Shown here in pieces: positions 57,582-64,000 of a DNA stretch of 64,000 nucleotides. The stretch lies in the NCBI GenBank assembly GCA_021851335.1, contig JAJZEA010000001.1, forward strand, positions 120,051-184,050. The letters are read 5' to 3'. The stretch is from Acidobacteriota bacterium. Its GTDB lineage: Bacteria; Acidobacteriota; Terriglobia; Terriglobales; Acidobacteriaceae. A model generated the notes under the pieces. It was given only the letters and a program-made list of their open reading frames with translations. It ran no database searches and had not been told where the DNA came from. Position 1 is the stretch's first letter; each line of letters opens with the position of its first letter. The position numbers and the translations under genes were made by a program.

Positions 57582-57692
57582 ACAGAACACAGTGCGAACT
57601 TTCATGGCATCCAAGCAGCAAGCATCTTCCTGACATGCACTGTCATCCAATCAAGTGCAACTTCCCCAATATTCAAGAGGAGATCAGAATTG

Positions 57693-58397
57693 ATGAGTGT
57701 ACTGAAGGGAACCAAAGTTACCTGGCTTGGACATGCGACAGTGCTGGTGGAGATTCCCGGCGGCTTGAATCTGTTGATCGATCCGTTTCTCGAACATAAT
57801 CCGAGTTATCCGAAGAACTTCACTTTGCCGGAGCGAATTGACTACGTTTTGCTGACCCATGGGCACATGGATCACATCGCGGATGCCGCGCCGGTGGCGA
57901 AGAAGCATGGCTCGACGGTTGTGGGTATCTATGAGCTAACAAGTTACCTTACAGGAAAAGGCGTCGAAAAGACAATCGGAATGAATCTGGGTGGAACCGT
58001 ATCTCTGCCTGGAGTGGATGTGACGATGGTCGAGGCAAAGCATTCCTCCAGCATGCAGGAGGGGGAACAGATACTCTATCTCGGAGATGCTGCGGGATTG
58101 GTGTTGACGATTCACAATGGGCCGGTGCTGTATCACGCAGGCGATACAAGCGTCTTCAGCGATATGAAGCTGATTCGGGAGTTATATGCGCCGGAGGTGG
58201 CGATGCTACCGATGGGTGGCCACTTCACAATGGGGCCACGAGAAGCGGCTCTGGCCGTGAAGTATCTGGAGCCAAAACTGATCTTACCGATTCACTGGGG
58301 GACATTTCCGCCACTGAAGGGGACTCCGGAACAGTTGGCAGCATTGCTTCCGGACGGAAAAATTGTAGCCCAGCTGAAACCAGGTGAGTCTATGTAG
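57693..58397 (+). CDS. UPF0173 metal-dependent hydrolase (metallo-beta-lactamase fold)
   Basis: 234 aa. Metal-binding HxHxDH motif LTHGHMDHIADAA, plus WLGHATVLVE at the N terminus, VEAKHSS, AGDTSVFSDM and IHWGTFPPLKG. These match the UlaG-like UPF0173 family, whose physiological substrate is unknown. ATG 57693 (after TTG 57690) has GAGGAG about ten bases upstream. Confidence 0.93.
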   Translation: MSVLKGTKVTWLGHATVLVEIPGGLNLLIDPFLEHNPSYPKNFTLPERIDYVLLTHGHMDHIADAAPVAKKHGSTVVGIYELTSYLTGKGVEKTIGMNLGGTVSLPGVDVTMVEAKHSSSMQEGEQILYLGDAAGLVLTIHNGPVLYHAGDTSVFSDMKLIRELYAPEVAMLPMGGHFTMGPREAALAVKYLEPKLILPIHWGTFPPLKGTPEQLAALLPDGKIVAQLKPGESM

Positions 58398-58419
58398 CAC
58401 AAGCAGATGTGACACAAAT

Positions 58420-58456
58420 AAAAGAGGGCGGCCATAGCATCGAGCCTCCCTCTTTT
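58420..58456. terminator. Bidirectional terminator between UPF0173 and small basic protein genes
   Basis: AAAAGAGGG (58420-58428) pairs with CCCTCTTTT (58448-58456); two further GG/CC pairs lie beyond one mismatch. The A/T-rich ends supply a short T-run on each strand. It sits between convergent stop codons. Confidence 0.8.
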
Positions 58457-58457
58457 G

Positions 58458-58703
58458 TTATTTGGATGCCGTTTTCCGCTGTCGTTCCCAGCGCTTCTTA
58501 ACCGCCTCAGCAATGCGCTTTCTACCTTCAGGAGAGATATTCCGCTTCTTCTTTCCGGCAGATGCTTTTGGGGTTATGGAAACGGTGGCAGCAGGACGAC
58601 CAACTCGTTTTTTTGTGATAGCGCCACCGGTCAAAAGGGCTTTTGCCTGCTCCAGACGTGCTATCTCTTGGTCGATCTCTGACAATATCTTCGCGAAGTT
58701 CAT
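58458..58703 (-). CDS. Small basic protein with AT-hook-like core
   Basis: 81 aa, strongly basic. An N-terminal helix (ILSEIDQEIARLEQAKALL) that could form a coiled coil is followed by KKRVGRPAA, close to an AT-hook GRP core, and a Lys/Arg-rich C terminus, SPEGRKRIAEAVKKRWERQR. This suggests a nucleoid- or DNA-associated protein; no specific family is recognised. ATG 58703 has GGAG five bases upstream; ATG 58706 is next to it. Confidence 0.75.
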   Translation of the reverse strand: MNFAKILSEIDQEIARLEQAKALLTGGAITKKRVGRPAATVSITPKASAGKKKRNISPEGRKRIAEAVKKRWERQRKTASK

Positions 58704-59054
58704 CATTTCTCCATATTTTATGATCAGCGTCTTCGCTTGAAGGGTATGAAGTCAGCGAAGATAGATTGATCTATGAGTGAGAGTACAGAAGCATCTGTCT
58801 TATTTTTCGTACTTGCGGTATGAAAAAGCAGACATGCGTGTGTACAGCTAGACATTATCATAGCTGAATCCGCCGAAATAAATCCATAGAGCGTGTTTCA
58901 TAAATGAGCGAAAGTCAAAAACACCCGTATCGACCCGCCATCCAAGCGGGTCTGACAAGCCGCGACGAAGTCACCGCTGTATAAATGAAACACTCTCTAA
59001 AAATACAGTGTCACGGTTATTTTGTGGATACAGATAGTCAAATTTTGCTCCGGA
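58704..59054. other. Intergenic region containing a MITE-like element
   Basis: 351 bases without a gene. The downstream half is occupied by the 109-bp inverted-repeat element at 58889-58997. The half next to the small basic protein is AT-richer than its surroundings and should contain that gene's promoter; no clear hexamers were identified. Confidence 0.6.
58889..58997. mobile_element. MITE-like element, 109 bp, TA-flanked
   Basis: The ends are 17-bp imperfect inverted repeats (58889-58905 and 58981-58997; 14 of 17 match, core GTGTTTCAT). A TA dinucleotide flanks each end (58887-58888 and 58998-58999), as expected for a TA target duplication of IS630/Tc1- or some IS5-type transposases. An internal GACCCGC/GCGGGTC hairpin lies near 58931-58951. 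No transposase is encoded. It lies in the region upstream of the small basic protein and downstream of the APC permease gene. Confidence 0.55.
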
Positions 59055-61406
59055 CTAACTTTTCTCCGGGAGTTCTTTTGCAGGCGCTGGATAGGCTGCC
59101 AGCTCCGGAGGCGTCATGCGAGTCGAGGGCAAGTGTTCACGGGACTTGAAGCTGCGAATATCGCGAATGACTTCGTGACTATCGCGGGCATATTGGCTGG
59201 CCAGACGCGTGAGGGCATACGTAATGACTTCGCTGTGATGGAGATCGTGCATGGTGGGGTCTCGGCGCAGATTGAGCCAAAGTCGATGAACAAGCTGCAC
59301 ATCATCCGGCATGAGATTGGGTGCGTGTGGGCCAAGATGAAAAACCCGTGCATCGCCGTTGGAGCTGATGACATAGAAAGTCATCTGATTTTTGGGCTCG
59401 GGCAGGGCTTCCCATGCCTGGCCAATGTGGTAAGCCTGTTGCTCCGGTGTCATTTTGGTGGAGAGACCGGAGACAACCGCATCGACCTCCAAAGCGTGCG
59501 CGGTTTGAACGAGCGCGGCAAAGATATCTCCAGCCGGTACGACGACGAGCGAGACAGTTTTACCGAAGCTTTCTGCAACGGAGATAGCTTTGGTAAAGAC
59601 CATCTGTTCATGTTCTGAAAAGATGGTATCTTCCGGGCCAAGATACTCTGGCCCTCCCGCACCCATGATGCGGGCCGTGAGCACGACGATATCCTGCTCG
59701 TCGGTGCTGGTGTGAGATAAGGCCCACTTGAGCGCGAAGGGATTGGCCGCATCGCGCATGGTGACCATAACTCCGCCGGGACGTATACCGAGCGATTCGC
59801 GGCTGATGCGCTCTTCACGCTCAAGCTGGAAGTGTTCCTTCATCTGGCGGGAAGCTTCGGCATGACGACGGTGGTTCTGTTTCTCTGCGAAAGTAAAGAT
59901 GACGAAAAGGATGGCTGAAAAGATGATGCCGCTGATGGTGGCAACACGCTTGGTGGCTAGGTTGACCACGGCGATGGCAATGAGCACCATGGTGACCGAA
60001 GCCAGCCCCAGGGGGAATTCGATGGAGCCGATGCGGATGTTGCCTGGAACCTTCCACTCTCGATGGCCTTTGAACTTCCATCGCAGCACGAGCATGGCGA
60101 TGCCCATAAAGGCAAAGGACCAGATGACGCCAAAAGCGTAGGCCTCGCCCAGCATGTCGACATTGCCGAGGGTGACGATAATGGTGATCATCTGGAGGAT
60201 GAAGACCATGTTGATGATGCGATAGCTGGTGCCGAATTTCTTGTGGGGCTTACGGAACCAGTCGGTGAGCACGCCATCCTCGGCCATGCGCATCAGCACT
60301 CCTGTAGAGCCGACAAAGGAGGTGTTGATGGCGCCCGAGAGGATGAGAAAGCCGACGATGACGACGAAGATGCGGAGCGCTATCTTGAGGGTTGCCGGTC
60401 CGGTCATGTACATCGCCAGGCCGGCGATGAGGTTGTTCTGATAAACCTGTGTGCGGACAGCGTCCGGAATGAGCATGGAAGCAAGCAGGGTGGCGCCGCC
60501 GGTGAAGATGAGGCTGTAAAGTGCGATGACGAGCGCGGCCCGCTTGAGGTTCTTCAGCTTGGGGTATTCGATTTCTCGATTAACCTGGGCCAGCGACTCT
60601 TCGCCGCTCATCGCCAGCACCGAATGACCGAAAGCCATCAGGATGCCAAAAAGGCCGAAGAGATGAACAAACTTTGTTCCCTTGAAGAAGCCCAGGGCGT
60701 AGTCACTGAACTGCATGTTGGACGTGGAGGGGAACGGCGGGAGCTTGGCGTGCTGAACAAGGGCGGAATAGATGCCCCAGGTGAGGATGATGACAACCAT
60801 GACGGTTGTGATCTTCATGACCTTGAGTGCCTTGTCGCTGGACTCTTCGATGCCCTTGATATTTTCCCACCAGTAATAGATGGTGACGATGGCGGCGAAA
60901 AACGCCGAGGTTTCGTTGATGGGAAAAATGACATTGGGCTGACCCTTCGCGTTGAGCATCGCCGTCGGAAGCCAGCCATGCACTGCAAAGACGCCGATCA
61001 GTTCGTTGAGCAAGCCGACGATGTATTGGCCGGCGGAGACGCCTGAGATTGGCCCGGTCAGGATGTAGTCAAACATCAGCGCGGAGACGCTGAGTTTGGC
61101 AAAGGTTCCGCCGAGCGCCTCTTTGACGATCCGATAGACTCCGCCGCGTGTGAACATGGTGCAGCTCTCGACATAGACCGAGCGCACGGCGAAGGAAAAG
61201 AGCATGATGCCGAGGATGAACCAGGGTGCGGAGCGTCCGATGGCGCCTTCGGCGATGCCGCCGGCATAGAAGGCCGACGAGGCCAGATCGTTGAGGACGA
61301 TGGCAGCCGCTCGCCAGAAAGAGATAAAGGTGAGCATGACCGAGGAGGCGACGACCAGTCGAACTCGATCCGAGACGGGCGCGTAAGTGGTTTTTGAAGT
61401 TCCCAT
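59055..61406 (-). CDS. APC-family permease with large cytosolic C-terminal domain
   Basis: 783 aa. The first about 510 residues hold some twelve helices of an amino acid-polyamine-organocation transporter (FTRGGVYRIVKEALGG, AMSGEESLAQVNREIEYPK, GAINTSFVGSTGVL). The remaining about 270 residues are soluble and include Usp-like segments (ANPFALKWALSHTSTDEQDIVVLTAR in part; VSLVVVPAGDIFAALVQ; LEVDAVVSGLS), suggesting a regulatory nucleotide-binding domain. Substrate unknown. Start 61406 (MGTSKTTYAP) is the first Met that suits the N-terminal layout; the frame is open to 61502. Confidence 0.85.
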   Translation of the reverse strand: MGTSKTTYAPVSDRVRLVVASSVMLTFISFWRAAAIVLNDLASSAFYAGGIAEGAIGRSAPWFILGIMLFSFAVRSVYVESCTMFTRGGVYRIVKEALGGTFAKLSVSALMFDYILTGPISGVSAGQYIVGLLNELIGVFAVHGWLPTAMLNAKGQPNVIFPINETSAFFAAIVTIYYWWENIKGIEESSDKALKVMKITTVMVVIILTWGIYSALVQHAKLPPFPSTSNMQFSDYALGFFKGTKFVHLFGLFGILMAFGHSVLAMSGEESLAQVNREIEYPKLKNLKRAALVIALYSLIFTGGATLLASMLIPDAVRTQVYQNNLIAGLAMYMTGPATLKIALRIFVVIVGFLILSGAINTSFVGSTGVLMRMAEDGVLTDWFRKPHKKFGTSYRIINMVFILQMITIIVTLGNVDMLGEAYAFGVIWSFAFMGIAMLVLRWKFKGHREWKVPGNIRIGSIEFPLGLASVTMVLIAIAVVNLATKRVATISGIIFSAILFVIFTFAEKQNHRRHAEASRQMKEHFQLEREERISRESLGIRPGGVMVTMRDAANPFALKWALSHTSTDEQDIVVLTARIMGAGGPEYLGPEDTIFSEHEQMVFTKAISVAESFGKTVSLVVVPAGDIFAALVQTAHALEVDAVVSGLSTKMTPEQQAYHIGQAWEALPEPKNQMTFYVISSNGDARVFHLGPHAPNLMPDDVQLVHRLWLNLRRDPTMHDLHHSEVITYALTRLASQYARDSHEVIRDIRSFKSREHLPSTRMTPPELAAYPAPAKELPEKS

Positions 61407-61632
61407 AACGAGGCTAAACTGCCGGACCGCCAGACTTGCAAGATTCGTTCGTGTTGCGTTGCGGGCTGGAACAGAAACGCCCAGCGCTGAGTTTAGAGGC
61501 AATCCGATCCAGCGTCAATGACAAGGATGACAGCGATTCGATGAATACGGAATGAGTGCGAGTTGATTCCAGAACTGGGAGCAGCGCAAAAGTGAAGTCA
61601 GGACAAATGTGAAATCAGGGCAAACACCGGAA

Positions 61633-61821
61633 TCATGAGCCGTTGGCAGGGGTAGTTGATTCTGGACTGGAGACGGGCTGAGGCGGAATGACATCGTCCT
61701 TTGCAAAAAGTTCAACCGTGTCCTCGATGAAGCTGTAGAAAACGACGACCGAGGAGCCAGCCAGCCCAAGGAAAAAGATGACATCAAGTAGATGCATCAG
61801 CATCAGTACGATTTGCTGCAT
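61633..61821 (-). CDS. Small single-pass membrane protein
   Basis: 62 aa: one long hydrophobic helix (IVLMLMHLLDVIFFLGLAG) followed by FIEDTVELFAKDDVIPPQP and a short Ser/Pro/Thr tail. It reads like a real small membrane protein upstream of the APC permease on the same strand (226 bases away), though no ribosome site is obvious. Function unknown. Confidence 0.6.
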   Translation of the reverse strand: MQQIVLMLMHLLDVIFFLGLAGSSVVVFYSFIEDTVELFAKDDVIPPQPVSSPESTTPANGS

Positions 61822-61921
61822 GGAGTTATTCTATCGCCACTGCCGGAGATGCCGGTAAGTTTTTGCGACTTTCATTGAGCGGACTCAAAACGGGTGACGG
61901 CGCTCTGCTAGACTCAGGCCC

Positions 61922-63604
61922 ATGCGAAGGATCGTGGTGCGAATGGTGGCGGGCGCGCTGGGCACAGCGGCGCTGCTGAATTTACCTTTTCCCATTGCCG
62001 GACCTGTTCCGATTTGGCGAACTGTCTTTGCCTGGATGGCTTTGGTGCCGCTGCTTTTGGCCCTGGACTGGCTGATGCTTCCGGCCCGTGCGTGCCGGAA
62101 GGGATGTCGCTGGCCGCTGTGGGCCTTTGGCGCGGGCTGGCTGGCGGGTGCTGTGTGGTTTGGTGTGGACTGCTCATGGGTCTACCAGACGATGCATCTC
62201 TATGGCGGAATGGGGCCAGGGCTGGCGGCATTTTCGCTGGTGCTTTTCAGCCTGTTTCTCGGCTTCTGGTTTGGCTTGTTTGCGCTGGCCTTTGTGCTGG
62301 TGACCCGCGCGCTGGCGCGTCGAGGATTGGCGCGAGAGCTGGCCTGGGTTGCTGTGCCGTTTCTGTGGCTTGGCATGGAGTTTGCGCTGGCGCGTGTACC
62401 CAGCTTTCCGTGGGACGAGCTTGGCTACTCGCAGATAGATAACGGGTTGCTGACGCTGCTTGCTCCGTGGACCGGCGTGATGGGCATCAGTCTGCTGCTG
62501 GCTGCGGCGAATTCGCTGCTGGCTGCGGGGTTGATGGCGACGGGAAAACGAAGAATATATCTGAGCGCGTGGGTGGGTTTGGTTACCGTGGGAATGGGTG
62601 GTTTTCTGATGCATCGCGCCGCCCCAGCGCCGACGGCGACGGCGATGCTGGTGCAGCCAAACCTGAATGTGGTGACGGATGATGTGTGGGTAGGTCCGCA
62701 ATGGGATCAGCATCTGGCCCAGTTTGCGCAACTTGCCGGAAGCGTCTGCGGCGAGCCGTACTTTGCAGGATTGCCGGGAAGCGGGCGTGTGATGGAATCG
62801 CAGTGCCAGAGTGCGGATGCGCAGCCGGATCTGATTGCCTGGCCAGAGTCTCCTGCGCCGTTTCGCGATATCGATCCGCGCTTTCGTGAGGCGGTGGCCA
62901 GGATTGCAAAGAGCGAGCATACGCCGGTAATGGTGGGTGATGCCGGGGTGGATTCTTCGCCTGGGGCCAATGGCCAGTTCAGCTATCACGTGTATAACTC
63001 GGCCTCAGTGGTTGCTGCGAATGGCAGATTTGTGGGTCGATACGACAAGGTGCATCTGGTGCCGTTTGGCGAATATGTTCCGGCGCGCAATCTGCTCTTT
63101 TTTGCGCATCAGATTACGCAGCAGTTGACGGACCTCGATCGAGGCACGGAGCGGCGCGTCTTTCGCCTTGCGTCGGCCCATGGCGCGGCGCATCGTTACG
63201 GAATTTTTCTGTGTTACGAGTCGGTCTTTGGCGATGAGGTTCGCGAGTTTGTGCAGCTTGGCGCCGAAGCGCTGGTGAACCTGAGCGACGATGGCTGGTA
63301 TGGAGATACGGGTGCGCCGTGGCAGCATATGACGATGACGCGGATGCGGGCGATTGAAAACGATCGCTGGCTGCTGCTGGACACAAACAACGGCATCACG
63401 TCGGTGATTGACCCGAACGGGGTGGTGCGGCAGAGCATTGCGCGCAATCGCGTAGGGGCGCTTCCGGCGCGTTTTAGCTATGAAAATCGACTGACCTGGT
63501 ACACAACACATGGGGACCTGTTAGGCGTGGCCTGTGCCATACTAAGTATGTTGCTGCTGCTGTGGTCAACGCGCGTGCTGGTTAGCGACGCGGGCCACAG
63601 ATAG
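61922..63604 (+). CDS. lnt: Apolipoprotein N-acyltransferase
   Basis: 560 aa. About seven N-terminal membrane helices precede a nitrilase-like periplasmic domain. The Glu-Lys-Cys triad is in IAWPESPAPF, YDKVHLVPFGEYVP and IFLCYESVFGDEV. It adds the third acyl chain to lipoproteins such as the dihaem cytochrome and Sco1-like protein of this window. It is followed by prfB after 41 bases. Confidence 0.95.
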   Translation: MRRIVVRMVAGALGTAALLNLPFPIAGPVPIWRTVFAWMALVPLLLALDWLMLPARACRKGCRWPLWAFGAGWLAGAVWFGVDCSWVYQTMHLYGGMGPGLAAFSLVLFSLFLGFWFGLFALAFVLVTRALARRGLARELAWVAVPFLWLGMEFALARVPSFPWDELGYSQIDNGLLTLLAPWTGVMGISLLLAAANSLLAAGLMATGKRRIYLSAWVGLVTVGMGGFLMHRAAPAPTATAMLVQPNLNVVTDDVWVGPQWDQHLAQFAQLAGSVCGEPYFAGLPGSGRVMESQCQSADAQPDLIAWPESPAPFRDIDPRFREAVARIAKSEHTPVMVGDAGVDSSPGANGQFSYHVYNSASVVAANGRFVGRYDKVHLVPFGEYVPARNLLFFAHQITQQLTDLDRGTERRVFRLASAHGAAHRYGIFLCYESVFGDEVREFVQLGAEALVNLSDDGWYGDTGAPWQHMTMTRMRAIENDRWLLLDTNNGITSVIDPNGVVRQSIARNRVGALPARFSYENRLTWYTTHGDLLGVACAILSMLLLLWSTRVLVSDAGHR

Positions 63605-63645
63605 CGGCGAAGAATCCATTCTGAAGTCAGGTCAGAGAGCGAAAA

Positions 63646-64000
63646 ATGTCGTCATTGAACGATCTGGAATTTGCTTACGCGCCGATCCGCGATGCGGTGC
63701 GCGACCTGCGGGAGTATCTTTGACCCCGCACGGCTGGAACGCGAACTAAAAGCCATTGAAACAAAGCTGGAAGACCCGGCGCTGTGGTCGAATCCCGCAG
63801 CCAGTCAGCCCCTGATGCGCGACCGCAAGAGGCTGGAGACGCTGCTGGCGGAAGATGCCGGTCTGGTGAGACGCGTGGGCGATATCGAGGCCTATTTCGA
63901 GCTTGCGCGTGAGGGTGCGGAGGAGGTTTTGCCGGACCTTGAGCGCGAGATGAGCACGCTGCGCGAAAGCTGTGAGCAACTGGAAGCGCGGACGATGCTG
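63646..64000 (+). CDS. prfB: Peptide chain release factor 2, with programmed +1 frameshift, 3' end beyond window
   Basis: The first 25 codons (63646-63720) end at an in-frame TGA (63721-63723) in TAT CTT TGA C, preceded by GGGAG. Shifting +1 at CTT continues from GAC (63722): DPARLERELKAIETKLEDPALW and onward to the window end, the start of RF2 domain 1, quoted in part. This is the classic autoregulatory site: low RF2 slows TGA reading and favours the shift. The GGQ region lies outside the window. The gene should be read as joined frames, not as a pseudogene. Confidence 0.95.
63706..63724 (+). promoter_or_regulatory. prfB programmed +1 frameshift site
   Basis: GCGGGAGTATCTTTGAC: a Shine-Dalgarno-like GGGAG three bases before the CTT slip codon, then TGA followed by C, the weak termination context. 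Spacing matches the known prfB site; the stimulator is GGGAG rather than the AGGGGG of E. coli. Confidence 0.92.

Noticed and set aside
63646..63723. prfB as a pseudogene broken by an early stop
   Set aside because: The stop sits in the conserved CTT-TGA-C frameshift context and the +1 frame continues as RF2.

Overview
The window is a gene-dense chromosomal segment of a moderately high-GC bacterium. Several features point to an aerobic, soil-type Acidobacteriota of the Acidobacteriaceae kind: a secreted pro-kumamolisin with a C-terminal membrane/sorting tail, a caa3-type oxidase next to a Rieske/cytochrome b module, a DUF3891 protein, an AddAB-like nuclease pair and many small uncharacterised proteins. 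This lineage call is an inference from gene content; no rRNA gene is present. I saw no tRNA, CRISPR array, prophage or intact insertion sequence.

Layout. 1-9.5 kb (minus strand): partial S53 peptidase, then an AddA-like helicase-nuclease and an AddB-like Fe-S nuclease. 9.6-19 kb: Sco1-type copper protein, small membrane protein, ABC exporter, oligopeptidase B, TPM-domain and LemA proteins, an RsbW-like kinase with a STAS antagonist, and a soluble MgtE/CBS protein. 19.2-33 kb (minus strand): a long nuo operon, nuoA-C-D-(unknown gene)-E-F-G-H-J-K-L-M-N. It lacks nuoB and nuoI and is preceded by a four-copy 15-bp tandem repeat. 33.3-40 kb: a small unknown protein, an orphan cytochrome oxidase subunit III, pdxS-pdxT, an Orn/Lys/Arg decarboxylase and a DUF3891 protein. 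40.2-48.3 kb (plus strand): a compact respiratory operon, coxII(-cyt c), coxI, coxIII, membrane protein, dihaem cytochrome c lipoprotein, Rieske protein, cytochrome b fused to cytochrome c, and ctaG. 48.3-52.4 kb (minus strand): an outer-membrane barrel protein, then mdh and icd. 52.8-58.4 kb (mainly plus): aguB, aguA, tadA, a secreted hypothetical (minus), bactofilin, a methyltransferase-like protein and a UPF0173 hydrolase. 58.4-64 kb: a small basic protein, a MITE-like element, an APC permease with a large cytosolic tail, a small membrane protein, lnt and the start of prfB with its programmed frameshift.

How it works together. NADH from Icd/Mdh-type TCA reactions would feed complex I. Quinol would then pass through the Rieske/cytochrome b-c module and the haem-c carrying proteins to the caa3 oxidase, so most of an aerobic electron-transport chain lies within about 30 kb. 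The Orn/Lys/Arg decarboxylase, if it acts on arginine, together with AguA and AguB would make putrescine. The most unusual points are the complex I operon without its two neighbouring Fe-S subunits but with an extra coupled gene, the tandem repeat in its leader, and the cytochrome b-c fusion with a PDFF variant Qo motif.
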